Made by a program: the position numbers and the translations under genes. This document shows, one piece after another, positions 9,497 to 18,948 of a stretch of 64,000 nucleotides of DNA (within the stretch, counting starts at the first letter, position 1; each line of letters begins with the position of its first letter). A model generated the notes under the pieces. It worked only from the letters and a program-made list of their open reading frames with translations, searched no databases and was not told the DNA's origin. The stretch is from Pseudomonas sp. FP198. GTDB lineage: Bacteria > Pseudomonadota > Gammaproteobacteria > Pseudomonadales > Pseudomonadaceae. The stretch lies in the NCBI RefSeq assembly GCF_030687895.1, contig NZ_CP117452.1, positions 5,385,001-5,449,000 on the forward strand. Reading direction: 5' to 3'.

Positions 9497-10200
9497 ACCT
9501 GCTGCTGCTTGAAGAGGCCGATTTCATCGAGCCGGACCGCGTCATCCTGAGCGATCGGCGCCTGACGCACATGCAGGAAGTCCACCGCAGCGCCGTCGGC
9601 GACAGCCTGCGGGTCGGCCGCATCGGCGGCCTGATGGGCACGGCCCAGGTGTTGCGCCTGGAAGCTCGCGAAGCCGAACTGCAAGTGAGCCTCGACCAGC
9701 CGCCGCCGGCCAAATTGCCGCTGACCCTGGTGCTGGCATTGCCGCGTCCGAAAATGCTCCGGCGGGTGTTCCAGACCGTCGCCACCATGGGCGTGCCGCG
9801 CGTGGTGCTGGTGAACAGTTATCGTGTGGAAAAAAGCTTCTGGCAGACGCCCTTCCTGGAGCCCGAGGCGATTCGCGAGCAACTGATCCTGGGTCTGGAG
9901 CAGGCCCGGGACAGCGTGCTGCCGGAAATCATCATTGAAAAACGCTTCAAGCCCTTCGTCGAAGATCGCCTGCCCGCCATCGTCGAAGGCACCCTCGGGC
10001 TGGTCGGCCACCCTGGCAATCACCCGCCCTGCCCGCGCGCGCTGACTGAACCGGTGACCTTGGCCATCGGCCCGGAAGGCGGCTGGATCCCCTACGAAAT
10101 CGACCTGCTGGGCAAGGCCGGCCTGCAACCGGTGCAGCTCGGCGAACGGATCCTACGGGTCGAGACCGCCGTCACGGCCCTGCTTGCGCGGTTGTTCTGA
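9493..10200 (+). CDS. rsmE: 16S rRNA m3U1498 methyltransferase RsmE
   Basis: A 235-residue SPOUT methyltransferase modifying U1498 of 16S rRNA with SAM. An N-terminal PUA-like domain ([19 protein letters not shown]) precedes the SPOUT knot, whose SAM loop reads LAIGPEGGW near residues 190-198, with [11 protein letters not shown] at the end. I place the start at GTG 9493, overlapping the tatC stop as GTGA. This gives [11 protein letters not shown] and the family's length; upstream starts lie inside tatC. Confidence 0.93.
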   Translation: MNLLLLEEADFIEPDRVILSDRRLTHMQEVHRSAVGDSLRVGRIGGLMGTAQVLRLEAREAELQVSLDQPPPAKLPLTLVLALPRPKMLRRVFQTVATMGVPRVVLVNSYRVEKSFWQTPFLEPEAIREQLILGLEQARDSVLPEIIIEKRFKPFVEDRLPAIVEGTLGLVGHPGNHPPCPRALTEPVTLAIGPEGGWIPYEIDLLGKAGLQPVQLGERILRVETAVTALLARLF

Positions 10201-10218
10201 CGAGCTGGTTACTTTCCC

Positions 10219-10318
10219 GTGGCGAGGGAGCTTGCTCCCGCTCGGCTGCGAAGCAGTCGTAAATTCCTGGCCGCAGGTGGCCGCTTCGCGACCAAGCGGG
10301 AGCAAGCTCCCTCGCCAC
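10219..10318. repeat. REP doublet (GTGGCGAGGGAGC type)
   Basis: An inverted pair of the second REP class in the window (GTGGCGAGGGAGCTTGCTCC and its complement). It begins 18 bp after rsmE and separates it from the chemoreceptor gene. Confidence 0.88.
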
Positions 10319-10413
10319 GAAAAAGATCCGTCGCGTCTATTTTCTACAGCTCCCGCCAAAGCCGCCGATACAGTCCCCATAAAACCAATTCAACGCTCCA
10401 AGGGAGTATCAGC

Positions 10414-12330
10414 ATGTTCCGGTGGCTTGCCCAGGGTCTGGGAAACGTAAGCGTTAATCGCAAACTTGGCTTCGGCTTCGGCCTGGTGCTGTTCCTCACC
10501 CTGATGATCGCGTTCACCGGTTGGTCCGGCCTGGGCAATGTCATCAGCCGGGGCGACAAGCTGGGGTTCATTGCCAGCCTGAACGACCTGAGCAAGGACC
10601 TGGACCTCGCCAGCATCGACTACAACACCACGCGCGGCGAAAAAGGCCCGCAACAGGTCAACGACCTGCTCGGCAAGCTCGAAGCCGGGTTGAAGACGGC
10701 TCGCGAGATGATCGAACAGCCTGACGACGTGGCGCTGATCGACAAGCAACTGGCCGCCGTTGCCGAATACAAAAGCGCCTTCGCCCAGATGACCAGCGCC
10801 ACCGTCAGCCGCGAAGATGCCCGCAGCAAGCTGGGCGCCAGTGCCGATAACACCGTGGCCCGCGTCGCCGAAGTGGAGAAAGCGCTGCTGCAGGGCGGCG
10901 ACATCACCCAGTTCAACAGCGTGGTGACGTTGAGCAAGGCGATCCAACAGGCACGCTATCAGGTTCGCGGTTACACCTACAGCGGCAAAAGCGAGGCCCA
11001 ACAGCCGGCCATCGATGCAATTACCGATGTCCTGAAACTGCTCGCACGCTTGCCAGCCCAGTTGCCTGAGGAACACGCCGACAGGCTCCAGCAGGCCAGC
11101 GACTCGATGAACATCTACCGGGCGGCGGTCAGCCAGTTCCGTGACTCCCAGCTTGATAACGGTGCCGCTCTGCAGCGTATGAGCGAGCAAGGCCAAGTCC
11201 TGATCGACTCCAGCCAGAAGCTCACCGCGTCCCAGACGGCCGTGCGCGACCACGACACCGCCCAGGCCAAGACCGTCCTGATCGCAGCCGCCGCACTGGC
11301 GCTGCTGTTCGGCGTGATCGCCGCCTGGCTCATCACCCGGCAGATCGTCGGCCCGCTGGATGAGACCCTGAAGGTGGCAGAACGCGTCGCCGCGGGCGAT
11401 CTTACCCACAACCTGACGTCCGAACGCCGCGACGAACTCGGTCAATTGCAACGCGCCATGCAACGCATGACCGTTGGCTTGCGGCAGTTGATCGGCGGCA
11501 TCGGTGAAGGCGTTACCCAGATCGCCAGCGCTGCCGAACAGCTCTCGGCCGTGACCGAGCAGACCAGCGCCGGGGTCAATAGCCAAAAAATCGAGACCGA
11601 CCAGGTCGCCACCGCCATGCATGAAATGACCGCCACCGTGCAGGAAGTGGCGCGCAACGCCGAGGAAGCCTCCGAGGCCGCCGTCGCCGCCGACCAACAG
11701 GCCCGCGAAGGCGACAAGGTCGTCGGCGAAGCCATCGCCCAGATCGAGCGCTTGGCGCGGGAAGTGGGCAACTCTACCGCTGCCATGGGCGACCTGAAGC
11801 GCGAAAGCGACAAGATCGGCAGCGTCCTGGACGTGATCAAGTCGGTGGCCCAGCAAACCAACCTGCTGGCCCTCAACGCGGCCATCGAGGCAGCCCGAGC
11901 CGGTGAAGCCGGGCGCGGCTTCGCCGTGGTGGCCGATGAGGTCCGCAGCCTGGCCCAGCGCACCCAGAAGTCCACCGAGGAAATCGAAGAACTGATCGTC
12001 GGCCTGCAAGCGGGTACCGAACAGGTCGCGACCATCATGGACAACAGCCGCAGCCTGACCGACAGCAGCGTCGAACTGACCCGCCGCGCCGGTGGCTCGC
12101 TGGAAAACATCACTCGCACGGTGTCGGCGATCCAGTCGATGAACCAGCAGATCGCCGCGGCGGCAGAGCAGCAGAGTGCGGTGGCCGAGGAGATCAACCG
12201 TAGCGTGCTGAATGTGCGGGATGTGTCAGAGCAGACGGCGTCGTCCAGTGAAGAGACTGCCGCCTCCAGTGCCGAACTGGCGCGACTGGGGGTTCATTTG
12301 CAGACGTTGGTGGGGCGGTTCAGGGTTTGA
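10414..12330 (+). CDS. HBM-domain methyl-accepting chemotaxis protein (McpQ/McpK position)
   Basis: A 638-residue chemoreceptor. It has a short cytoplasmic start, TM1 ([18 protein letters not shown], about 22-40) and a ~240-residue all-helical periplasmic domain of the double four-helix (HBM) size. TM2 ([20 protein letters not shown]), a HAMP region and the signalling domain with the hairpin tip [16 protein letters not shown] follow. The start at 10414 has AGGGAG upstream. P. putida McpQ (citrate) and P. aeruginosa McpK (2-oxoglutarate) occupy this position after rsmE, so a tricarboxylic-acid-cycle ligand is likely, but this is inferred from synteny. No C-terminal CheR-tethering pentapeptide is visible (ends GRFRV). 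Confidence 0.9.
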   Translation: MFRWLAQGLGNVSVNRKLGFGFGLVLFLTLMIAFTGWSGLGNVISRGDKLGFIASLNDLSKDLDLASIDYNTTRGEKGPQQVNDLLGKLEAGLKTAREMIEQPDDVALIDKQLAAVAEYKSAFAQMTSATVSREDARSKLGASADNTVARVAEVEKALLQGGDITQFNSVVTLSKAIQQARYQVRGYTYSGKSEAQQPAIDAITDVLKLLARLPAQLPEEHADRLQQASDSMNIYRAAVSQFRDSQLDNGAALQRMSEQGQVLIDSSQKLTASQTAVRDHDTAQAKTVLIAAAALALLFGVIAAWLITRQIVGPLDETLKVAERVAAGDLTHNLTSERRDELGQLQRAMQRMTVGLRQLIGGIGEGVTQIASAAEQLSAVTEQTSAGVNSQKIETDQVATAMHEMTATVQEVARNAEEASEAAVAADQQAREGDKVVGEAIAQIERLAREVGNSTAAMGDLKRESDKIGSVLDVIKSVAQQTNLLALNAAIEAARAGEAGRGFAVVADEVRSLAQRTQKSTEEIEELIVGLQAGTEQVATIMDNSRSLTDSSVELTRRAGGSLENITRTVSAIQSMNQQIAAAAEQQSAVAEEINRSVLNVRDVSEQTASSSEETAASSAELARLGVHLQTLVGRFRV

Positions 12331-12374
12331 TTGGAGCGTTGGTATTAGGGTTGTATGAATATCCGTTTCTTCGT

Positions 12375-12614
12375 TAACGGCTTCTTATGGTTTCGCCCTT
12401 ACGGCGAGTCACTTTCGAAAGGCGCGAAAGTAACCAAAGCGCCTTTGCCCCACCACTTGGTGCCTCGCCTAGGCTCGGCATGCCCTCACTCCGGCATTGC
12501 TCCGTGGGCCCGCCGCGAAGGGCCGTCCCTGGCCCAGCGCGGCTACCTCGGCATCCATGCCGAGGTGCCCACTGCGCAATGCCTGCGTTCGGCCATCGTG
12601 GTTAACGGGGCGCC
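12375..12614. repeat. Large inverted repeat, copy A (~240 bp)
   Basis: Matches the reverse complement of 13291-13539 over its whole length, with mismatches and small indels. It holds an internal hairpin (12546-12565, CCTCGG...CCGAGG) that is preserved in the other copy with changed bases. No open frame in it resembles a known protein. Confidence 0.85.
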
Positions 12615-12680
12615 GAAATCAACCTCCACCGCGAGGCGGCCTTATAGCCGGCCTGGTTCTTGATGGGACCGCGTTTCTCA

Positions 12681-12770
12681 TGTGGGAGCGAGCCTGCTCG
12701 CGAAAGCAATGTCACAGCCGATGAAGGGATGGAATGTGCCGACCTCTTCGCGAGCAAGCTCGCTCCCACA
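12681..12770. repeat. REP doublet
   Basis: TGTGGGAGCGAGCCTGCTCG at 12681 and its complement ending at 12770; first of two back-to-back doublets. Confidence 0.9.
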
Positions 12771-12814
12771 ATGCCTCTGCGTTCAACCACTATTCTGTAG
12801 GCGACACAAAACAC

Positions 12815-12905
12815 CTGTGGGAGCGAGCTTGCTCGCGATGGCGGTGCCACAGTTGATGAAGATGCCGAATGCGCTGACCTCTTCGCGAGCAGGCTCGCTC
12901 CCACA
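12815..12905. repeat. REP doublet
   Basis: CTGTGGGAGCGAGCTTGCTC at 12815 and its complement ending at 12905. The segment between the arms resembles that of the preceding doublet (GTTGATGAAG...CTCTTCGCGAGC). Confidence 0.9.
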
Positions 12906-13000
12906 ATGGGATTGGAATAAAGCCAAAGAGACAGGTCGGCTATAAGGCCGCCTCGGCATGGCATGCTCAGATCCGAAAACCGACCCTGCCAGTTAAAAAC

Positions 13001-13043
13001 TGTTACCTATGTGCGTGAACTGATTTGTAACCTATGTGGGTGA
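13001..13043. other. Direct repeats resembling an insertion-sequence end
   Basis: TGTTACCTATGTGCGTGA (13001-13018) and TGTAACCTATGTGGGTGA (13026-13043) are two 18-bp near-identical direct repeats spaced 25 bp apart. The layout resembles transposase-binding sites at the terminus of IS481-like elements. No transposase frame is adjacent, so at most this is a remnant end. Identification is by resemblance only. Confidence 0.4.
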
Positions 13044-13052
13044 GTCATACCC

Positions 13053-13132
13053 GCAAAGCCTTCTGGTTACTTTTTTAGCGTCTGAAAAAGGTGACCCGCT
13101 CGTAAGGGGCGAAACCCTAAGCAGCCGTTACC
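13053..13132. repeat. Truncated copy B of the large repeat
   Basis: Matches only the last ~80 bp of copy C (GCAAAGCC ... TAAGCAGCCGTTACC) in the same orientation. Its left side is cut off directly next to the IS-end-like repeats. Confidence 0.78.
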
Positions 13133-13187
13133 GCAGCAAAGAATATGTACCCGGCCAACAAACCCCTGGCCGGCTGCAAGGCCGCCA

Positions 13188-13210
13188 TCGCGAGCAAGCT
13201 CGCTCCCACA
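13188..13210. repeat. Single REP half
   Basis: A solitary TCGCGAGCAAGCTCGCTCCC sequence without an opposite partner nearby. Confidence 0.8.
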
Positions 13211-13268
13211 TTGGAATCAGCGTACCGCCGCAAGAATAAGGTCGGCTGCCAGGCCGCCTCGCTTTAGA

Positions 13269-13288
13269 CCTTGATCTTGATCTTGATC
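13269..13288. repeat. TTGATC hexamer tract
   Basis: Three tandem copies of CTTGAT/TTGATC between the inner repeats and copy C. Short and non-coding. Confidence 0.7.
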
Positions 13289-13290
13289 TG

Positions 13291-13539
13291 AGGCGCCCCG
13301 TTAACCACGCTGGCCGAACGCAGGCATTGTGGAGTGGGCATCCCGGCATGGATGCCGGGATAGCCGCGCTGGGCCAGGGACGGCCCTTCGCGGCGGGCCC
13401 ACGGAGCAATGCCGGAGTGAGGGCACACCGAGCCTGGGCGAGGTGCCGAGTGGTGGGGCAAAGCCTTTTTTGCTTACTTTTTTTGGCGTCTGAAAAAAAG
13501 TGAGTCGCCGTAAGGGCGAAACCCTAAGCAGCCGTTACC
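13291..13539. repeat. Large inverted repeat, copy C (~250 bp)
   Basis: Reverse-complement partner of copy A. Contains the covarying hairpin TCCCGGCATGGATGCCGGGA at 13341-13360. The stretch 13540-13660 after it contains no gene that I can support. Confidence 0.85.
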
Positions 13540-13676
13540 TAAATAACGGATATACACACAAAACCCCCAACTCCCACAGTCCGTCATCCCAAGGCTACGA
13601 CGTCTTGCGCCTTTGCCTACAACTACGCCAGAATCCGCCGGCTTGTGCGCCTTGGCCCTGGGCTCTAACGTTTGCA

Positions 13677-13850
13677 GGTCGCTGACAGCTCAGCGATCGG
13701 GTTTAGCAGCTCGGCATAATATCAAGGCACGCAGGTCCGTTTTATGGCGGCTGTGCGTGGGGCACTTCGGTGCGCCGGGTTCCTTGATTCCTGGTCTGCT
13801 AACCCGCGTACTGCCGCCACCCTTTTCGTTTAGCAGCGATGTCTGGCGGC
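13677..13850 (+). promoter_or_regulatory. Structured 5' leader of the DUF6124-type gene
   Basis: Four helices can be read. GGTCGCTGA/TCAGCGATC forms a hairpin at 13677-13698. ATCAAGG/CCTTGAT (13721-13727 with 13782-13788) closes a junction with arms CACGCA/TGCGTG (13728-13733 with 13754-13759) and GCAC-TTCG-GTGC (13762-13773). CTGCTAA/TTAGCAG (13796-13802 with 13830-13836) interleaves with GCCGCCA/TGGCGGC (13813-13819 with 13844-13850) as an H-type pseudoknot, 11 nt before the AAGGAG ribosome-binding site. Similar leaders recur before DUF6124/DUF3077 genes in pseudomonads as I remember them; the function is unknown. Confidence 0.65.
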
Positions 13851-13872
13851 TCCATCAATCAAGGAGCTCACG

Positions 13873-14145
13873 ATGTACAAAGCCACACCGAACCCACCAG
13901 AACCAGAAACCCACCCCAACGACCATCCATCGAGCCAGCTCTTCACCGTCGTGGACGGCATCGACACCGAAAGCCTGCTCGCCAACCTCAGCGAAACCCT
14001 GGCCTCGGCCGACGCCATGATCAACGACCTTGCATTCGACTTGGAAGGCTCGCGACGACACATTGCCCTTGGCATTCAGCAACTGATCGAACTGAGCGGT
14101 TTGTTGGCGAATCGAGTGTTGGACACCGTCAATCCGCAGCACTGA
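13873..14145 (+). CDS. DUF6124 (DUF3077-like) small protein
   Basis: A 90-residue protein that I recognise only as a Pseudomonas family of unknown function. It opens with MYKATPNPPEPE, typical of the family. A central acidic and hydrophobic region (FTVVDGIDTESLLANLSETLASADAM) is followed by a helical C-terminal half (IALGIQQLIELSGLLANRVLD). AAGGAG at 13861-13866 gives a strong ribosome-binding site with good spacing. It has no signal peptide or membrane helix. It stands alone, behind the repeat island and a structured leader, and ahead of a terminator shared with opgH. Such proteins occur in several copies per genome; their role is not known to me. Confidence 0.8.
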   Translation: MYKATPNPPEPETHPNDHPSSQLFTVVDGIDTESLLANLSETLASADAMINDLAFDLEGSRRHIALGIQQLIELSGLLANRVLDTVNPQH

Positions 14146-14194
14146 CCTCACCATAAAACATGAGCCGGCTGTGCCCGAAACGTCGGACCGCCCC

Positions 14195-14218
14195 AGCGGG
14201 AGCAAGGTCCCTCGCCAC
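14195..14218. repeat. Single degenerate REP half (GTGGCGAGGG type)
   Basis: AGCGGGAGCAAGGTCCCTCG followed by CCAC, with one change from the class consensus and no partner. Confidence 0.7.
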
Positions 14219-14250
14219 AAGAGCGAATCGCCAATAAAATGCGCCCCAAC

Positions 14251-14286
14251 AAAAAGCCCCGCCTCTTTTCAGAAGCGGGGCTTTTT
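14251..14286. terminator. Bidirectional terminator between the DUF6124 gene and opgH
   Basis: AAAAAGCCCCGC (14251-14262) pairs with GCGGGGCTTTTT (14275-14286), giving a GC stem with U-runs on both strands. Confidence 0.9.
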
Positions 14287-14291
14287 GTGGA

Positions 14292-16863
14292 TCAGGCCAG
14301 TTGAGGCTGCGCGCCCACTGGTTGAAGCGGCAGCAACGGTGCATGTGGATCGGCCTTGACCGATTCACGCCACGCCGCCAGCCACTCGGGATGCGCCTCG
14401 CTCCAGACCTGCTCATGCAGACGGGACAGGGCCACCGGATCGCTCAGCAGCGCCAATCGTTCGGCGTTGTTGAGCCCGGCCGGGCCTACCTTCAAGGCAT
14501 GACGGACGCGCTCGACACGCAGCCATTCGATCGGCTCGGCCTTGCCGTGACGGGAGGTAGCCAATGCGTACGCCAGGGCGTTCTGTCGCGGATCGACCAC
14601 TGCCCGGATGAAGCCGTCGTTCAGCGCGTGCCAACGGTTTTCATGGGTGTACTGGTCAGTCGACAGCAGGTTCCTGCGGCGGCGCGTATTCCTCGGGAAT
14701 CAGGAACAGGCTTTCATCACGGGATTTCAAGCCCAGGCCCACGCGGCTGGAGATCACCGAAACCGGGATCGACAACATCAGCGAGCCGACAATCGGCACG
14801 AGCCACCACAGGAAGCTCGGGTTCAGCCAGATCACCAGCAAGGCCCAGAAGAAGCCCAGCAGGGTCTGCGGGCCGTGGCGCTTGATGGCTTCGCTCCAAG
14901 GCGTGGAGTCATCGTCACGCTTTGGCGAGTTCCAGGTCGCGGCCCAGCCCAGGAACGCGGCCAGCACGAAACGGGTGTGGAAGATCATGCGCACCGGCGC
15001 CAGCAGCATGGAGAACAGCATCTCCAGCAGCATCGACATCGTCACCTTGAACTTGCCGCCGAACTCCTTCGCGCCTTTCGCCCAGATCAGCACGATGCTC
15101 AAGAGCTTGGGCAGGAACAGCAGCACGATGGTGGTCGAGAACAGCGCGATGGCTTTTTCCGGATGCCATTGTGGCCATAGCGGATACAGCTGCCGCGGCT
15201 CGAGGAAGTACTGCGGCTCCATCAGCGTGTTCACCGCCAGCAACGCGGTGGACAGCACCAGGAAGAAGAACCACAGCGGCGCCGACAGGTAGGACATCAC
15301 GCCGGTCAGGAACACCGCGCGGTGCACCGGGTGCATGCCCTTGACCAGGAACAGCCGGAAGTTCATCAGGTTGCCGTGGCACCAGCGACGGTCACGCTTG
15401 AGTTCGTCCAGCAGGTTCGGTGGCAGCTCTTCGTAGCTGCCCGGCAGGTCATAGGCAATCCACACGCCCCAGCCGGCACGGCGCATCAGCGCGGCTTCGA
15501 CAAAGTCGTGGGAGAGGATCGCACCGGAGAAGGCACCTTTACCCGGCAACGGCGCCAGGGCGCAGTGGTCGATAAACGGCTTCATGCGGATGATCGCGTT
15601 GTGGCCCCAGTAGTGCGACTCGCCCAGCTGCCAGAAGTGCAGGCCGGCGGTGAACAGCGGACCGTAGACCCGTGTGGCGAACTGCTGCATGCGTGCATAC
15701 AGCGTGTCCATGCCCGAGGCACGCGGCGCGGTCTGGATGATGCCGGCGTCCGGCGTGGCTTCCATCAGCCGCACCAGGCTGGTCAGGCATTCGCCGCTCA
15801 TGACGCTGTCGGCGTCGAGCACGACCATGTACTTGTAGTCGCTGCCCCAGCGACGGCAGAAGTCGTCGAGGTTGCCGCTCTTGCGTTTCACGCGGCGACG
15901 GCGGCGGCGATAGAAGATCTTGCCGAAGCCCCCGGTTTCACGGCAAACATCCAGCCAGGCCTGCTGCTCGGCGACGCAGATATCGGTTTCGTTACTGTCG
16001 CTGAGCACGAAGAAGTCGAAGCGGTCCAGGTCACCCGTGGCCGCGACCGACTCGAACGTGGCGCGCAGACCGGCGAATACCCGTGGCACGTCCTCGTTAC
16101 AGATCGGCATCACCAGGGCGGTGCGGGCATCCTTGGGAATTGGCTCGTTACCGGCACTGGCACCGGAAATACGGTACTTGTCATGCCCGGTGAGCAGTTC
16201 GAGGAAACCCATCAGCGCGGTCCAGAAACCGGCCGAGACCCAGCAGAACAGGATCCCGAAGAGGATCAGGATGCTGGTTTGCAGCGCGTATGGCAGTACT
16301 TGCGTAGCCGTCTGCAGCAGCGGCTGATGCAGCACTTCATCCAGGTCCACCAGCGACCAGCCCTGGTACGGCATGATGCCTTTCATGTACCAGCCGGCCA
16401 CGATGGTCTGGCCGAGCATCAGGATCAACAGGATGTAGCGACGGATCGAACCCACGGTACGCCAGCGCGCATGCGGCAAGACGCGCTCGTCCTTGGGCGG
16501 CTTCGGTGGGTTGGTGCGGCCGGTCAGGCGGCGCCAGGCGCGTACCAGGATGTTGGTGCGCCATGGCTCCGGCACGACCTTGGTCCGGCGAATCGGCGGA
16601 GTAGCCTTCAGGCATACACGGCCACTGGAATCGAGGGCCAGCATTTCGGCGTCCTCGAGTTCCTCGGCAGTGCTGAGCGCCAGGCGACGGCCCACCGAGG
16701 CTTGGGCAGCCTCGTCGGGCGCATCGAACGTCGACGAAGCCAGGCGTTCATGCAATTCGCTGAAGGACTTGCAGCCCGCCAGTTCGGCGCGTTGCTCGTC
16801 GGTCATCGGCAAATGGGCCAGATACTCGCTCAGAGACACTGGCTGTACGGAAGTATTACTCAT
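14292..16863 (-). pseudogene. opgH: Glucan glucosyltransferase OpgH, frameshifted near the 3' end
   Basis: Inner-membrane glycosyltransferase making the beta-1,2 backbone of osmoregulated periplasmic glucans. The first 735 codons (16863 to stop at 14656) hold several membrane helices and the GT2 core ([12 protein letters not shown] and the RRW motif in [11 protein letters not shown]). The frame then ends prematurely at PQEPAVD. The expected C-terminal tail ([13 protein letters not shown] ... WLAAWRES) continues in the next frame down to 14292. Reading one C fewer at 14669-14670 restores a protein of about 856 residues, the family size. The start overlaps the opgG stop by 8 bp. The ~120-residue tail is cytoplasmic, so the truncated form may keep partial function; a sequencing error is also possible. 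Confidence 0.85.
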
Positions 16864-18628
16864 CGGCAGGCAACTGATAGCTCCAGGTCTCGGTCAGGAC
16901 TTGTTCAGTCTGCTCCGGTTCCTGCGGGGTTGGGGTCGGCTCGGCGGCGGCGGTGGACGCCTTGACGGCCTTGGCTTCCTGTTGCTCGCCGGCTTGCTCG
17001 TTGGCTTTGTCTTTTTCGCTCTGCTGCTTGGCGACCTTGTCGGCCTTGGCCAACGTGGTCACGGAGTGCGAGGTGGCCGGCAGCTCGACAGGAACCAGTG
17101 GCCGGACCAACGCGGCACGCATCTCGGTCGCCTTGCCCGGGTCCTTGATCTTCAGGCGCAACGTCAGGCGCCAGCCCTTGGTTTCAGGGTTGTAGCGCAC
17201 GCTGTTCTCGACGATCTCGCCGTTGTCGCCCACGCTCACCTGGCTCCGCACCTCGGCGTCTTCAGGCAGGGCTTGCAGGGACGGGCCTTCGAAATCGACC
17301 AGGTAGGCCACGCTGCCATCCGGCTGGCGAATCAGGTTGGACTGCTTCACGTCACCCGTGGAACGCAGGGTCTGCTTGACCCAGGCGCTGTCTGGCGAGT
17401 GCAGGCTGGCTTCATCAAGTGTCCAATGCAGGCGATAGGCGAAGTCCAGTGGCTGGCCTGGCTCAGGCAGTTTTTCCGGGCTCCAGAATGCAACGATGTT
17501 GTCGTTGGTTTCATCGGCGGTCGGGATCTCGACGAGGTCGACGGTACCCTTGCCCCAGTCGCCTTTCGGTTCGATCCAGGCACTTGGACGTTTTTCGTAG
17601 CGGTCGTCCAGGTCTTCGTAGTGGCTGAAGTCACGACCACGTTGCAGCAGGCCGAAACCACGCGGGTTTTCTACCGAGAAGTTGCTCACGGCCAGGTGTT
17701 TCGGGTTGTTCAGCGGACGCCAGATCCACTCGCCGTTGCCGGCATGGATGGACAGGCCGCTGGAGTCGTGGAGTTCGCGACGGTAGTTCAGGACCTTGGA
17801 CGGCTGATTCGCGCCGAACAGGAACATGCTGGTCAACGGGGCGATGCCCAGCTTGTTGACGCGATCACGCAGGAAAACACGCGACTTGACGTCAACGACG
17901 GTATCGGTGCCCGGGCGCACGGTCAGGCGATAAGCGCCGGTGGCTCGTGGCGAATCGAGCAAGGCGAAGATCACCAGGTGCTTGTCGGTCGGCTTCGGAC
18001 GCTGGATCCAGAACTCCCGAAAACGCGGGAACTCTTCACCCGATGGCAATGCGGTATCGATCGCCATGCCGCGAGCGGACAAGCCATAAACCTGGCCCTT
18101 GCCGATGACGCGGAAGTAGCTGGCGCCGAGCATGGTCATGATTTCGTCTTGCTTGTCGGCCTTGTTGATCGGGTACAACACGCGGAAACCCGCGTAGCCT
18201 AACTGTTCGGTGGCCTTCGGATCGAACTTCACATCACCGAAATCGAAGCGTGTCGGGTCGTATTTGATCTCTTCGACGGTGGTCGCGGTGATTTCGTTGA
18301 TCTTCACCGGTGTGTCGAAATGCATGCCCTGGTGATAGAAGGACAGCCGGAACGGGGTCTTCTGGTCGGCCCATTCAGCTTTTTCGGTGCGGAAGCGGAT
18401 TTTCTGATAATCGGCGAATTTCATTTCGCGGAATTCGTTCGGCAAGTTGCTGCGCGGGGCTTCGAATTTCTGCCCGGCCAGTTCTTGTGCCTTCGCCGAT
18501 ACATCATCCAGGCTGAATGCCCACAGTTGGCCCGCGCCAAACAGGCACAGCAGGGCCGAGCCCGCTACCAGAGCGTTTCTAAACCGTTTGGCAGTCATTT
18601 TTGGTGCATTACAGGGACTAACAATCAC
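16856..18628 (-). CDS. opgG: Glucan biosynthesis protein G
   Basis: A periplasmic protein needed for the synthesis and release of osmoregulated periplasmic glucans. A signal peptide is visible ([22 protein letters not shown], cleavage before FSLDD), followed by the conserved [17 protein letters not shown] and the beta-sandwich domains. A ~75-residue charged C-terminal extension rich in Lys, Ala, Glu and Pro goes beyond the ~510 residues of the enteric protein. I chose GTG 18628 (590 residues) because CGAGGG precedes it with good spacing. ATG 18598 is an alternative, ten residues shorter and with a poor ribosome-binding site. First gene of opgGH. Confidence 0.92.
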   Translation of the reverse strand: MIVSPCNAPKMTAKRFRNALVAGSALLCLFGAGQLWAFSLDDVSAKAQELAGQKFEAPRSNLPNEFREMKFADYQKIRFRTEKAEWADQKTPFRLSFYHQGMHFDTPVKINEITATTVEEIKYDPTRFDFGDVKFDPKATEQLGYAGFRVLYPINKADKQDEIMTMLGASYFRVIGKGQVYGLSARGMAIDTALPSGEEFPRFREFWIQRPKPTDKHLVIFALLDSPRATGAYRLTVRPGTDTVVDVKSRVFLRDRVNKLGIAPLTSMFLFGANQPSKVLNYRRELHDSSGLSIHAGNGEWIWRPLNNPKHLAVSNFSVENPRGFGLLQRGRDFSHYEDLDDRYEKRPSAWIEPKGDWGKGTVDLVEIPTADETNDNIVAFWSPEKLPEPGQPLDFAYRLHWTLDEASLHSPDSAWVKQTLRSTGDVKQSNLIRQPDGSVAYLVDFEGPSLQALPEDAEVRSQVSVGDNGEIVENSVRYNPETKGWRLTLRLKIKDPGKATEMRAALVRPLVPVELPATSHSVTTLAKADKVAKQQSEKDKANEQAGEQQEAKAVKASTAAAEPTPTPQEPEQTEQVLTETWSYQLPADE

Positions 18629-18948
18629 GAGCAACCCTCGCCGAAAACAGATCAAAAAACCAACGGCCAGATAAAGTATCTGCACGGTAACGGCGCTGAA
18701 AAACCGCTCCTGCGGACCACTCTTGCCAAGTTGGCGAGCATTGTTCCGACTCCGATGGGACAAAATGATTCCCCAAACGGTTCAGGACAAGTCTCTACCT
18801 AAGTCAAATGGACCGGCGCACGCCGATCCCCCGTAGCGCGCGATTATCTAGTAGGCCGCGTGACAACGCATCAGGGCTAGCAAAGTATTTATCGAGAAAA
18901 CTCCCTGTTTTGACTCGAAACCGGACCGAAAAGATGTTTCAAACGCTT
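18629..18948. other. Intergenic region upstream of opgGH
   Basis: 320 bp between dtd and opgG, both on the minus strand. It must contain the opgGH promoter. I see no coding sequence, REP or clear terminator, and no promoter hexamers that I would defend. Confidence 0.6.

Larger units (their letters stand above)
12632..12957. repeat. Inner inverted repeat arms GAGGCGGCCTTATAGCC
   Basis: The arm at about 12632-12659 (GAGGCGGCCTTATAGCCGGC) is matched in reverse complement at about 12930-12957 (GTCGGCTATAAGGCCGCCTC). Further degenerate copies occur at 13160-13192 and 13240-13263. The two main arms enclose two REP doublets, so the block is nested inside the large inverted repeats. Confidence 0.75.

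Noticed and set aside
13001..13043. An intact insertion sequence
   Set aside because: Only one end-like pair of direct repeats is present and no transposase frame lies on either side.
12355..13461. Several 60-120 codon frames across the repeat island
   Set aside because: They run through REPs and inverted repeats and contain the REP-derived peptides ([15 protein letters not shown]) seen wherever REPs are translated.
15322..16965. A long open frame antisense to opgH
   Set aside because: The translation is rich in Gln, His and Arg with no family features; opgH on the other strand explains the sequence.
18629..18948. sRNA or small gene in the 320-bp gap before opgG
   Set aside because: No convincing hairpin-plus-U-run or coding frame; a promoter region is sufficient explanation.
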